64,000 nt of DNA from Desulfotignum sp. (GTDB lineage Bacteria; Desulfobacterota; Desulfobacteria; Desulfobacterales; Desulfobacteraceae): NCBI GenBank assembly GCA_011390335.1, contig JAABSO010000001.1, positions 186,001 to 250,000 on the forward strand, given 5' to 3'. Every line of letters begins with the position of its first letter. Within the stretch, counting starts at the first letter, position 1. Shown piece after piece: positions 11,153 through 19,633 of this stretch. Below the pieces are notes generated by a model. The model was not told the DNA's origin. It did no database searches and was given only the letters and a program-made list of their open reading frames with translations. A program made the position numbers and the translations under genes.

Positions 11153-12387
11153 TTCTTTTTTGCTTTTTTCCGGGATTTTTTCTTTTTTTCACCAGCTTCT
11201 CCGGCCAGTATCATATCCCTGAGACCTGCTGTATCCTTAGGATCCACATGAATTTGTGCATGATCTTTCAAAAAGACGGGCACCAGGTGAATCGGTTTTT
11301 TGAGCAAATCCTGAATCTTTTCCAGCAGGGATTCTTCTTCCGGGCTGCAAAAAGAAAACGCCTGGCCTTTGCGGGTGCCCCTGCCGGTGCGCCCCACCCG
11401 GTGCACGTAATTTTCCGGGTTTTCAGGCAGATCATAATTGATGACATAGTCCAGATCCGGGATATCAATGCCCCGAGCTGACACATCCGTGGCAATGAGA
11501 ATCTTGTCTTCTCCGGCCTTGAACCCTGCCATGACCTGGTTCCGCTGTGCCTGATCCTTGTCTCCATGAATGGTCATACATGGGATGCTGCTGCGCTCCA
11601 GGGCTTTGGCCACCCGTTCCGCCCTGACCTTAGTTCTGACAAACACCATGATCCGGGCATCCTCATGATCTCTGACAAACCTGCGCAGATAAAAGCGCTT
11701 GTCATCCATTGACATTTTCATCATCCAGTGGGTAACATTTTTGGATACCGGGTCATCCGGAGAGATCTGGATACGGATGGCCGAGGTTTTCACCTGGGAA
11801 AAGGCCAGTTTTTTGATCTCTTTGTCAATGGTGGCAGAAAAAAACAGGGTCTGGTGCCGCTGGGGCAATTTTTTCTTGATGGCCTGGATATCTCTGATAA
11901 ACCCCTGGTCCAGCATCCGGTCTGCTTCATCCAGCACCAGGGTGTTCACAAAGGACACGGAAACTGCCCCCTGGCTGATCAGATCAAACATCCGGCCCGG
12001 GGTGGCCACCAGGATATCGACCCCCTCCTTTAATTGTGCAATCTGCTGCGCCTGCTCCACCCCGCCGTAGATGCACAAAGGCGTCACCCGGGTGTGCCGG
12101 GCCAGGGCAGTGAACACCGCCCCTATCTGACCTGCCAGTTCCCGGGTGGGCACCATGACGATGCACTGGATACCCTGCCTGGACCGCTTGGAACGGTGTA
12201 TCCTGTCAATAATGGGGATGGCAAAGGCAGCTGTTTTTCCGGTGCCGGTCTGGGCTACGGCCAGGACATCCTCGCCCTTGAGAATGGAGGGAATGGCCTT
12301 GTACTGGATATCTGTGGGCCTTTTATATCCGGCGGCTGCCAGGTTTTTTTTGATGGCCCCGGCTATGGGGTAGGTGTCAAATTTCAT
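11149..12387 (-). CDS. DEAD-box ATP-dependent RNA helicase (RhlE-like)
   Basis: A 412-residue RNA helicase likely to act in ribosome assembly or mRNA turnover. All family motifs are present: Q motif (YKRPTDIQ), motif I AQTGTGKTAAF, PTRELAGQ, TPGRMFD, DEAD in VLDEADRML, SAT in FFSATID, and HRVGRTGRG. The protein ends in a lysine-rich tail (KKKSRKKAKK) common in RhlE/DeaD proteins for RNA contact. The start at 12387 (MKFDTY) fits the family; the open frame continues 26 codons upstream without family-like sequence. It ends 4 bases inside the convergent radical SAM gene. Confidence 0.93.
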   Translation of the reverse strand: MKFDTYPIAGAIKKNLAAAGYKRPTDIQYKAIPSILKGEDVLAVAQTGTGKTAAFAIPIIDRIHRSKRSRQGIQCIVMVPTRELAGQIGAVFTALARHTRVTPLCIYGGVEQAQQIAQLKEGVDILVATPGRMFDLISQGAVSVSFVNTLVLDEADRMLDQGFIRDIQAIKKKLPQRHQTLFFSATIDKEIKKLAFSQVKTSAIRIQISPDDPVSKNVTHWMMKMSMDDKRFYLRRFVRDHEDARIMVFVRTKVRAERVAKALERSSIPCMTIHGDKDQAQRNQVMAGFKAGEDKILIATDVSARGIDIPDLDYVINYDLPENPENYVHRVGRTGRGTRKGQAFSFCSPEEESLLEKIQDLLKKPIHLVPVFLKDHAQIHVDPKDTAGLRDMILAGEAGEKKKKSRKKAKKN

Positions 12388-12465
12388 TGGGGCGCTTTCA
12401 TAAATCCTGTGGTAAAAATAAATGGTAACTGCTCGTAAAATACAGGTAACCAGCCCAAAACGCAA

Positions 12466-12677
12466 TACACCGGCAATTTTAGGTCAAGGCAACCATTCAT
12501 GGTTGTGGATGCCGGTTGTCAAAGATTTCGACCACATTTTGATTGGTGCTGACACTTTTGTGGCGATTGGCACGAATGCCGCCCCTAATGACGTCTTGTG
12601 CTTTGAACTTTTCTTGTGTATTCAGGCTTAAGTTCCCAATTATACAGGTCTTTTGACATATTTTATCCAATTTGTTC
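12466..12677. other. Non-coding gap upstream of the B12 riboswitch
   Basis: No gene can be supported here. Short open frames exist on both strands (for example a minus-strand frame ending at 12497) but none has a ribosome site or recognisable protein sequence. It holds the upstream region of the helicase (minus strand) and precedes the riboswitch promoter on the plus strand. A second TTGACA at 12653-12658 has no matching -10. Confidence 0.4.
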
Positions 12678-12706
12678 TTGACACCTGAATGGGAAGCAGG
12701 TAAGGT
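12678..12706 (+). promoter_or_regulatory. Candidate promoter of the cobalamin operon
   Basis: A perfect -35 TTGACA at 12678-12683 and a weak -10 TAAGGT at 12701-12706 are separated by 17 bases. The predicted transcription start near 12713 falls three bases before the first paired base of the riboswitch, which supports the call despite the poor -10. Confidence 0.45.
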
Positions 12707-12715
12707 GATATATTG

Positions 12716-12868
12716 TTTCAGGTGCTGCGTATGCAGGTAAAAGGGAATCTTGTGAAAATCAGGAACGGACCCGCCGCTGTAACCGGGGATGAACGCCACA
12801 CAACCACTGATGATAAACGGGAAGGGTGGTCAGTAAATAGATCCGGGAGTCAGAAAACCTGCCTGAAA
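12716..12868 (+). promoter_or_regulatory. Cobalamin (B12) riboswitch, class I
   Basis: The segment has the conserved cobalamin-aptamer elements in order: AGGTGC, AAAGGGAA, GTGAAAATC, ACCCGCCGCTGTAA (B12 box core at 12773-12782), GGGAAGG, and GGGAGTCAGAAAACCTGCC. The outer helix closes perfectly: TTTCAGG at 12716-12722 pairs with CCTGAAA at 12862-12868. It lies directly upstream of btuC and is followed 60 bases later by an intrinsic terminator. The expected logic is that bound adenosylcobalamin shuts off the operon. Confidence 0.95.
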
Positions 12869-12928
12869 AGTTGATCGTTATACTTGCGAGGGCTTGGGTA
12901 GATCAACCTTATGCGGATAAAAACGGTT

Positions 12929-12960
12929 CCCATATCAGATATTTCTGGTATGGGTTTTTT
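12929..12960 (+). terminator. Riboswitch-controlled intrinsic terminator
   Basis: A 10-bp hairpin (12929-12938 with 12945-12954, one G-U pair, 6-base loop) is followed by six T residues at 12955-12960. Its place between the B12 aptamer and the btuC start makes it the probable expression platform. It also argues that btuC starts at 12985, not at an earlier in-frame codon. Confidence 0.85.
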
Positions 12961-12984
12961 AATGCCTCAGCAACAGGATGCGCC

Positions 12985-14034
12985 ATGTTCTCGAGTATAC
13001 CGGCTGCCATACCCAGAGGGAAAACAGAATTTCTGGTGGTTCTGTTTTCCCTCCTCCTTTTGGGATCCATCCTGGTGTCACTTTCCATGGGGTACATGAA
13101 AATCCCCATCCAGGACATCCCGAAAATCGTTTTGGGAAAACTACTTGGGGGTGGCCATGATCCATCATCCATGAGGGCAACCTATGAAACGGTGCTGGTT
13201 GATATCCGCCTGCCCAGAATTTTAACCTGCGCTGCCGTGGGAGCCGCCCTTGCAGTTTCGGGGGTACTTTTCCAGGGTATACTGCTGAATCCTTTGGCAG
13301 ACCCCTACACCCTGGGGGTTTCGGCAGGAGCCGCATTCGGTGCCAGTATTGCCATTGTATTGAACCTGTCGGCTACCCTTGTGTCCATTCCGGGATTTGC
13401 CTTTGCCGGGGCCTGCGCCACCCTGTTTTTTGTTTTGTTTTTATCCTATTCCCCGGGCAGCCCCGGCGGCGGATTGTCATCCAGCAACCTTATTCTGTCA
13501 GGCATTATTGTTGCAGCCATCCTGTCGGCAGGACTGAGTTTTCTGAAATTCATCGCTGATGAACAGGTATCTGTGATTATTTTCTGGCTCATGGGCAGCT
13601 TTGCCTCCAAGACCTGGCCCCAGTTTCTGCTTGTGGCAGGGGTTTTACTGTGGGGGTTTCTGGTGGCTGTGTTTTATGCCAGGGACCTGAACCTTGTTTC
13701 CATGGGAGACCGCTCTGCCGCAAGTCTGGGAGTAGATGTGAAAAAGGTCACCCTGATTCTGCTGGTTACCGGTTCCATGCTGGCTGCGGTCTGTGTGTCC
13801 ATATCAGGTATCATCGGATTTGTGGGACTTCTGGTGCCCCATATGATGCGGTTTCTCACAGGCCCTGACAACAGAAAACTGCTGCCAATCTCCATGCTCA
13901 CCGGTGCCGTCCTTCTTTTATGGGCTGACACCATTACCCGGGCTGTACTGCCCCATGAAATTCCCATCGGGGTATTGACCGCCCTGATCGGCGGACCGGT
14001 GTTCTGCTGGATTTTCAAAAAAAGCCGGATGTGA
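12985..14034 (+). CDS. btuC: Cobalamin/iron-siderophore type ABC transporter permease
   Basis: Inner-membrane permease of the FecCD/BtuC family, 349 residues with about ten hydrophobic segments. Family motifs seen are VRLPRI-like DIRLPRILTCAAVGAALAVSG, the NPLADPYTLGVSAGA loop, and the C-terminal GFVGLLVPHMMR and GALIGGPVF-like ALIGGPVFCWI. The start at 12985 has an AGGA ribosome site six bases upstream and lies after the riboswitch terminator. An ATG at 12871 would put the terminator inside the coding region and is rejected. B12 specificity is inferred from the riboswitch and the cbi/cob genes downstream. First gene of the operon; btuD starts 10 bases after its stop. Confidence 0.92.
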   Translation: MFSSIPAAIPRGKTEFLVVLFSLLLLGSILVSLSMGYMKIPIQDIPKIVLGKLLGGGHDPSSMRATYETVLVDIRLPRILTCAAVGAALAVSGVLFQGILLNPLADPYTLGVSAGAAFGASIAIVLNLSATLVSIPGFAFAGACATLFFVLFLSYSPGSPGGGLSSSNLILSGIIVAAILSAGLSFLKFIADEQVSVIIFWLMGSFASKTWPQFLLVAGVLLWGFLVAVFYARDLNLVSMGDRSAASLGVDVKKVTLILLVTGSMLAAVCVSISGIIGFVGLLVPHMMRFLTGPDNRKLLPISMLTGAVLLLWADTITRAVLPHEIPIGVLTALIGGPVFCWIFKKSRM

Positions 14035-14044
14035 TTGGGGTGTC

Positions 14045-14821
14045 ATGGAAATACGCATGGAGCATATACACTTTTTTCATGGGGACACCCAGGTTTTAGA
14101 CGATGTGACCTGCCGGTTTTCTCCGGGCAGATTTTATGCGGTTCTTGGTCCCAACGGCAGCGGAAAAACAACCCTGCTGGATCTGATGTGCGGTTTCCGA
14201 ACCCCAGAAAAAGGCCGGGTCTTTCTGGGAAATGACCCGGTTGCATCTCTTGCCAGACGCAGGGTAGCCCAGACCATCTCCCTGGTTTCCCAGAGCTATG
14301 AAATCAATTTTCCCTTTCTGGTAAAAGAGGTGGTCATGATGGGGCGGCATCCCCATATTGAGCGGTTTTCCCGGCCATCCCAAGCTGACAGGCGCGCCGT
14401 GCAACAGGCCATGGAGGTGACCGGCATCACCCATCTTGAAAACCGGTATATAACCGAACTGTCCGGCGGGGAAAAGCAGCGGTGTGTGTTTGCCAGAGCC
14501 CTATGCCAGGATGCGCCGGTCCTGCTGCTGGATGAAGCATTCTCCAGCATGGATATCCACCACAGCTTCCATTTACTGGGCCTGATGAAAAAGGCGGTGC
14601 AGGAGGAAAAGAAGACAGTGATTGCCGTTCTCCATGACATAAACCTGGCTGCCGGTTTTTCCCATGAAATGGTTTTTTTAAAAAACGGGCAGGTCACTGC
14701 CATGGGCAAAACCGATGCAGTGCTGACCCAGGATACCATTCAAACCGTTTTCAATATGAAATCCAAGGTGGAATACAATGCATATGTGCAGGCAATACAA
14801 GCTTATTTCAAGCCTGAGTAA
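14045..14821 (+). CDS. btuD: Cobalamin ABC transporter ATP-binding protein
   Basis: The 258-residue ATPase energises the BtuC permease. Walker A is LGPNGSGKTTLLD (about residue 37), the Q-loop follows at SLVSQSYE, the ABC signature is LSGGEKQR, and Walker B is VLLLDEAF, with the H-loop in VLHDINLA. All catalytic residues are present. It sits 10 bases after btuC, and the start region of btuF overlaps its end, which is consistent with a complete BtuCDF importer under riboswitch control. Confidence 0.93.
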   Translation: MEIRMEHIHFFHGDTQVLDDVTCRFSPGRFYAVLGPNGSGKTTLLDLMCGFRTPEKGRVFLGNDPVASLARRRVAQTISLVSQSYEINFPFLVKEVVMMGRHPHIERFSRPSQADRRAVQQAMEVTGITHLENRYITELSGGEKQRCVFARALCQDAPVLLLDEAFSSMDIHHSFHLLGLMKKAVQEEKKTVIAVLHDINLAAGFSHEMVFLKNGQVTAMGKTDAVLTQDTIQTVFNMKSKVEYNAYVQAIQAYFKPE

Positions 14822-15845
14822 ATACATGGTTCTGATTCTGACAGGGCAAGTGCGTGTTGCTCCTGGATCCGGAATTTTGAACCAGCAGGGCGGCCTGCCA
14901 AAAAAATGCAGCTTTGCACTTGCAATTGCCCTGCTTTTTCTGCTGGGATTTTTTGTATCCAGACCAGATGTCTGTTTTGCCGGCACCCATGCCATAATGG
15001 ATGCCAAAGGCAGAAAAATCCATGTGGAACAGCCTTTTTCCCGCATCATTTCCCTGTACGGGGCCCACACGGAAAACCTTTTTTATCTGGGCCTGACATC
15101 GGAAATAATCGGTGTTTCCGTCCACGACAGGTTTCCGCCCCAGGTGGACAGCAAAAAAAAGTTTTCCTATCATGATGACCCTGAAAAATTTCTGGCTGCC
15201 CGGCCTGACCTGGTTTTGATACGGCCCATGATCGATAATGGATACCCGGATTTTGTCAGGCAGCTGGAACGGTTCAATATTACGGTGGTTTCCCTTCAGC
15301 CCTCAGATGTAAACGAGATGTTTGCCTACTGGGTGACCCTGGGGCAGCTTACCGGAAAAACAGCTGCAGCAGAAAAGCTTGTGGCCGATTTTCAGAGAAA
15401 AACCCGGGAGATTGCCTCCTGGCTGCCACCTGTGGCAGCCAGGAAAAAGGTGTATTTTGAAGCCATCCATGCCAGGATGAAAACCTTTACCCATGGGTCC
15501 ATGGCAATCTATGCTCTGGAAACCGCAGGAGGCATCAATGTGGCAGCAGATGCCCCTTCATCCAGAAGCACCAATATCGCCAATTACAGCAAGGAAAAAA
15601 TCCTTGAAAAAGCACAGGAAATTGACGTGTTTCTGGCACAAAAAGGGATAATGAACCCGGTTACCGTTGCACAGATTGTCACTGAGCCCGGGTTTCACAT
15701 TATAAAGGCAGTTGCTGACGACCAGGTATATCTAGTTGATGAAAATATCGTTTCCCGCCCGGTGCCCAGGCTGTTACAGGGAATTGTTGCCATCGGCGAC
15801 CTGCTTTACCCGGATATTTTTGCAAAAATTAAAAAGGACTTGTAA
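14778..15845 (+). CDS. btuF: Periplasmic cobalamin/corrinoid-binding protein of ABC importer
   Basis: Substrate-binding protein of the class III/cluster A type (355 residues from 14778). After a hydrophobic signal segment (FALAIALLFLLGFFVS, with a CFA-G cleavage site) comes the mature domain, with IISLYGAHTENLFYLGL, ARPDLVLI and the long connecting helix typical of BtuF/FepB-like proteins. No lipobox cysteine follows the signal, so it is probably soluble in the periplasm. ATG 14778 has AAGGTGG six bases upstream but gives a long polar leader and overlaps btuD by 44 bases. ATG 14826 is an alternative without a clear ribosome site. Its stop overlaps the cbiL start (TAATG). Confidence 0.88.
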   Translation: MHMCRQYKLISSLSKYMVLILTGQVRVAPGSGILNQQGGLPKKCSFALAIALLFLLGFFVSRPDVCFAGTHAIMDAKGRKIHVEQPFSRIISLYGAHTENLFYLGLTSEIIGVSVHDRFPPQVDSKKKFSYHDDPEKFLAARPDLVLIRPMIDNGYPDFVRQLERFNITVVSLQPSDVNEMFAYWVTLGQLTGKTAAAEKLVADFQRKTREIASWLPPVAARKKVYFEAIHARMKTFTHGSMAIYALETAGGINVAADAPSSRSTNIANYSKEKILEKAQEIDVFLAQKGIMNPVTVAQIVTEPGFHIIKAVADDQVYLVDENIVSRPVPRLLQGIVAIGDLLYPDIFAKIKKDL

Positions 15846-16549
15846 TGGAAAAAACTGGTAAACTATATGGTGTCGGTGTCGGACCAGGAGATCCTGAACT
15901 GATCACTGTAAAAGCGGTCCGTGTAATAAAAGAGGCTGATATTATTTTTACAGCTGCGTCCAGCAAAAACAGCTACAGCCTGGCTGTGGAAATTGCCGGC
16001 CCCTATATTTCACCTTCGACAAAAATACACATTCTTGGATTTCCCATGACCAAAGAGGAACCTTTGGTGGAAAAAGCCTGGATGGACAACACAAAAGAAA
16101 TTGCCCTTGCTTTGAAAAAAGGACTTACCGTGGTGTTTCTGACTCTGGGTGACCCCATCACCTATTCCACATTCGGGTATATTCTCAAAAAAATGAAACA
16201 TGTTTTGCCCACGGCCCGGATCGAAACCATCCCCGGCATCACCTCTTTTCATGCGGCATCTGCAAGACTCAACAGGATACTGGTGGAAGGAGAAGAATCC
16301 TTGCTGGTCACCTCAGGCGCTTTTGGCGGCAGCCAGATTCGCAATATTAAACAGGTGGAAAATATTGCCATTGTCAAAGCCTATAAAAACATCAAAGATA
16401 TCAATGCCGCTTTAAAAGAAGCAGGTATGCACAAAAAGGGGGTGGCGGTTTCCCACTGCGGTCGGAAAAAAGAAAAAATATTTGATAACCTGGATGATCT
16501 TGAAACCCGGGCGCCGGATTACTGGACCCTGATTCTGGCTGCAAAATGA
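15845..16549 (+). CDS. cbiL: Cobalt-precorrin-2 C20-methyltransferase
   Basis: SAM-dependent enzyme of the corrin ring pathway (234 residues) that methylates C20 of cobalt-factor II/precorrin-2. It has the uroporphyrinogen-methylase family fold motifs: YGVGVGPGDPELITVKAV at the N-terminus, LTLGDPITYST near residue 100, and the IPGITSFHAASARL motif that separates CbiL/CobI from its paralogues. Anaerobic rather than aerobic pathway use is inferred from cbiG and cbiH in the same operon. It overlaps the btuF stop by one base and the next gene by 4. Confidence 0.93.
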   Translation: MEKTGKLYGVGVGPGDPELITVKAVRVIKEADIIFTAASSKNSYSLAVEIAGPYISPSTKIHILGFPMTKEEPLVEKAWMDNTKEIALALKKGLTVVFLTLGDPITYSTFGYILKKMKHVLPTARIETIPGITSFHAASARLNRILVEGEESLLVTSGAFGGSQIRNIKQVENIAIVKAYKNIKDINAALKEAGMHKKGVAVSHCGRKKEKIFDNLDDLETRAPDYWTLILAAK

Positions 16550-17601
16550 AACCCCGGCAAATAAGGCTTCGGCTGCTGTGTATTTCCGCCGGTATATCTG
16601 CCCTGCTGCCTTTGGTTAGCGGCCTGTTCTTTGACCCGGTTACCACGGATGTCCTGGTGGACCGACTGCTCTTTCCTCTGGTGCGGCTGACCTGCTTTAT
16701 TGTTTTGGGACTTGTGGCAGGCCAGGTCATTGAAGGCCTTGGATGGACCCGTCAGGTGGCAGTGGTGGCCCGTCCTTTTTTCAGGTTTTCCCGCATGGGG
16801 GACAGATGCAGTGCGGCATTCACAACCGCATTTTTTTCTGGTGCGGCTGCCAACGCCATGCTGGCCGAGTTTTATGACCAGGAAAAAATTTCAAAGATAC
16901 AATTGTTTTTATCCAACTATATCAACCAGTTCCCTGCTTTTTTTCTCCACCTTCCCACAACGGTTTTCATTGTACTGCCCCTGACCGGTATGGCCGGGGC
17001 CCTGTATTTTCTGCTGACCTTTCTGGCTGTTCTCGTGAGAACCTGCTGTTTTCTGATCTTTGGCCGTTTTTATCTGCAAAACACATCATCGGTGAATACG
17101 AACCATGACAGTGCCGGGCCTTTGCCTGAACCCGGCAAAAAATCTTTGCCCGAAATAATCCAAGGCTTCGGTCACAGGCTTCCTTTCCGCCTGGTGAATA
17201 TTTTCATCTGGGTGCTCCCCATCTATACCCTGGTATTTCTTTTGCACTGGCACGGGGCTTTTGACCTTTTAAACACCGCCCTTTCCCGGCATGTGGCTGT
17301 GAGCCTGATGCCTGTGGAATCTTTGTCCGTGGTGATACTGAGTTTTGCCGCTGAATTTACCTCCGGCTTTGCCGCTGCAGGGGCACTCATGGATGCCGGT
17401 GTTTTGACCATAAAACAAACCGTGCTGGCGCTTTTGCTGGGCAATATCCTGGCGTTTCCCATACGCGCTTTGCGGCATCAGCTTCCCAGGTATCTGGGAA
17501 TTTTTTCTCCCAAAATCGGGCTGCAGCTGCTATTATCCGGCCAGGCCTTCAGAGTTGTCAGTATAATGCTTATTGGAACCCTCTATTATCTGGTGGTATG
17601 A
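16546..17601 (+). CDS. Gate-domain (nucleoside recognition) membrane protein in the cbi operon
   Basis: A 351-residue integral membrane protein with about eight hydrophobic segments. It resembles the nucleoside-recognition or Gate family (also seen in SpmA/SpmB and FeoB gates), with two related halves: one around residues 45-150 (GLVAGQVIEGLGW, TAFFSGAAANAML, NQFPAFFLHLP) and one around 215-345. The Gate family name does not fix a substrate. It starts inside the cbiL stop (ATGA) and its own stop overlaps cbiET by 4 bases, so it is translated with the corrin enzymes and placed under the B12 riboswitch. A transport or cofactor-handling role in cobamide synthesis is therefore likely but unproven. 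Confidence 0.75.
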   Translation: MKPRQIRLRLLCISAGISALLPLVSGLFFDPVTTDVLVDRLLFPLVRLTCFIVLGLVAGQVIEGLGWTRQVAVVARPFFRFSRMGDRCSAAFTTAFFSGAAANAMLAEFYDQEKISKIQLFLSNYINQFPAFFLHLPTTVFIVLPLTGMAGALYFLLTFLAVLVRTCCFLIFGRFYLQNTSSVNTNHDSAGPLPEPGKKSLPEIIQGFGHRLPFRLVNIFIWVLPIYTLVFLLHWHGAFDLLNTALSRHVAVSLMPVESLSVVILSFAAEFTSGFAAAGALMDAGVLTIKQTVLALLLGNILAFPIRALRHQLPRYLGIFSPKIGLQLLLSGQAFRVVSIMLIGTLYYLVV

Positions 17602-18836
17602 TGAACTCCTTATATGTTATCGGCATCGGCCAGGGAAAAGAAGATCTGACCGCCCGGCAGCTGGATATCATTAATAATGCAGATGTACTGGTGGGGGGCA
17701 AACGGCTTTTGCAGCTGTTTGCCCCCCACAAGGCAGAAACCCTTGTCATTGACCGGCAGATTGACCGTGTCATCAGCAAAATCAAAGAGAAGATGGTGAC
17801 CCGGCAGGTGGTGGTGCTGGCATCAGGTGATCCCTTGTTTTACGGCATTGGCGCCACCCTGCTCACCCATATTGACAAAAAACATATCCATATTTCTTCC
17901 AACATTTCCTGTGTTGCCGCTGGGTTTGCCGCCATCAAAGAGCCCTGGCACGATGCGCGTATCATAAGCCTCCATGGCAAAACCACGGATGGGTTTTCAT
18001 TTGCCGGCCTTGCCGGTGAAAACAAGGTCGCATTTTTAACCAGCCCAAAAAAAGATCCCGGTTTTATCGCCCGCAACCTTATCAGGGAAAATGTGTCAGG
18101 GTTTTTGTTCTGTGTGCTTGAAAATATCGGGTACACCCAAAACCAGAAGATTACCTGGTATCATTGCTATGCAGATGTTATGGCTGATACATTTTCTTAT
18201 CCCAACATGGTCATTTTGCTGCGGGACAAGAAGATCCCGACAGATGTTTCACATGAAACCTACCAGGGCATGGATGATGATCAGTTCCAGCACGCCAAAG
18301 GATTGATCACCAAATCTGAAATCCGCAGCATCAGCCTTTCCAGGCTGAAACTGGTGAGAAAAGACCATGTGCTCTGGGATATTGGATCAGGCTCCGGATC
18401 GGTGAGCATAGAAGCAGCTCTGGCCATTCCCGGCGGATCCGTGTTTGCCATTGAAAAAAACAGGCAACGGACACAGGACATCATCCATAACATCAAAAAA
18501 TTCAGGTGCACCAATATCCAGGTGGTGCCCCAGAATTTTCCTGATGAAGCCCACACCCTGCCGTTGCCGGACAGGATTTTTGTGGGGGGCGGCGGCAAAA
18601 ACCTTGACACTGTTCTGGAGGCCGCCTGTGATTGTCTTGCGGAAAATGGTATCATCGTAATCAATACCGTGCTGATCCAGAACATGGAAAGGGCCTTCAC
18701 TATTCTGGAAAACAGACAATTTTCCCCTGCCATGGCCCAGGTCCAGGTGTCACGTTCCCAGGCCATGCCTTTCGGGACCCGGCTTGAATCATTGAACCCG
18801 GTGTGGATCATTTCCGGCACCAAACCCAAGTTATAA
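17598..18836 (+). CDS. cbiET: Fused cobalt-precorrin-7 C5-methyltransferase and cobalt-precorrin-6B C15-methyltransferase (decarboxylating)
   Basis: A 412-residue fusion carrying two consecutive corrin-ring steps. Residues 1-205 are the CbiE methylase (YVIGIGQGKEDLTARQ, VLASGDPLFYGIG). Residues about 215-412 are the CbiT Rossmann methylase with the SAM loop LWDIGSGSGSVSIEAA and the FVGGGGKNLD segment. The fused form corresponds to CobL of the aerobic pathway, but the neighbours point to the anaerobic route. It overlaps the Gate protein by 4 bases. An AAGGA ribosome site for cbiF covers its stop. Confidence 0.93.
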   Translation: MMNSLYVIGIGQGKEDLTARQLDIINNADVLVGGKRLLQLFAPHKAETLVIDRQIDRVISKIKEKMVTRQVVVLASGDPLFYGIGATLLTHIDKKHIHISSNISCVAAGFAAIKEPWHDARIISLHGKTTDGFSFAGLAGENKVAFLTSPKKDPGFIARNLIRENVSGFLFCVLENIGYTQNQKITWYHCYADVMADTFSYPNMVILLRDKKIPTDVSHETYQGMDDDQFQHAKGLITKSEIRSISLSRLKLVRKDHVLWDIGSGSGSVSIEAALAIPGGSVFAIEKNRQRTQDIIHNIKKFRCTNIQVVPQNFPDEAHTLPLPDRIFVGGGGKNLDTVLEAACDCLAENGIIVINTVLIQNMERAFTILENRQFSPAMAQVQVSRSQAMPFGTRLESLNPVWIISGTKPKL

Positions 18837-18847
18837 GGATTTTTCCC

Positions 18848-19633
18848 ATGAAACCATCGTATCATCCCGTTATTTTTGCCGGGGCCGGGCCAGGGGACCC
18901 TGACCTGATCACGGTCAAGGCAATGAAAGCGCTGGCTGGCGCAGATCTGGTCATCTTTGCCGGATCACTGGTGCCTGAATCCGTGCTCTGCTGGGTCAGA
19001 CCCGGAACCCGGACCATCTCCAGCGCAGGTATGCACCTTGACCAGATCATTGACACCATCCGCGCCGGTTACCAGGCAGGTCTGCAGGTGGTCCGCCTGC
19101 ACACAGGAGATCCCTCTCTGTACGGCGCCATTTTTGAACAGATCCGGGAACTTGAAAAAAACGATATCCCGGTTTCGGTCATTCCCGGTGTCACTGCCGC
19201 CTTTGCCGCATCTGCCGCCATGCACATGGAATACACCCTGCCGGAGCTGACCCAGACCCTTATTTTAACCCGAATTTCCGGCAGGACCCCGGTGCCGGAC
19301 ACGGAAAATCTGGAAAGTCTGGCCGCCCACCAGGCATCCATGGCCATTTACCTGAGCATGGGACATGCGTTGCAGGTGCAGAAAATTCTGCAGTCACACT
19401 ACGGGAAAAATGGATACTGTGCCATAGCGTACAAGGTGAGCCACCCGGAAGAAAAAATTATCCATTGCCATATAAAAGATCTGGACCAGACCTGCAAAAA
19501 AAACGCTATCACCCGGCATGCCCTCATCATAGTGGGCAAAGCAGTGGCAGCCTGCATGAAAAACCAGAATTTAGCGCCATCAAAATTGTATGATCCCGGA
19601 TTTTCCCATGGGTACCGCAATGGCGCGGAATAA
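18848..19633 (+). CDS. cbiF: Cobalt-precorrin-4 C11-methyltransferase
   Basis: SAM-dependent methylase (261 residues) of the middle corrin pathway. Family landmarks are VIFAGAGPGDPDLITVKAMKAL, the GSLVPE segment, HTGDPSLYGAIFEQ and IPGVTAAFAASAAM, which match CbiF/CobM well. The start at 18848 has AAGGA at 18835-18839; the open frame continues 15 codons upstream without family similarity. It ends 14 bases inside the chosen start region of cbiG. Confidence 0.94.
   Translation: MKPSYHPVIFAGAGPGDPDLITVKAMKALAGADLVIFAGSLVPESVLCWVRPGTRTISSAGMHLDQIIDTIRAGYQAGLQVVRLHTGDPSLYGAIFEQIRELEKNDIPVSVIPGVTAAFAASAAMHMEYTLPELTQTLILTRISGRTPVPDTENLESLAAHQASMAIYLSMGHALQVQKILQSHYGKNGYCAIAYKVSHPEEKIIHCHIKDLDQTCKKNAITRHALIIVGKAVAACMKNQNLAPSKLYDPGFSHGYRNGAE

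Noticed and set aside
12653..12658. Second TTGACA before the riboswitch as promoter
   Set aside because: No acceptable -10 at 16-18 bases.
12497..12799. A 100-residue minus-strand frame over the riboswitch
   Set aside because: Its upstream half is the B12 aptamer, which explains the base conservation; the rest has no ribosome site or family match.
12871..12984. Longer btuC start at 12871
   Set aside because: It would place the riboswitch terminator inside the coding region and lacks a ribosome site.
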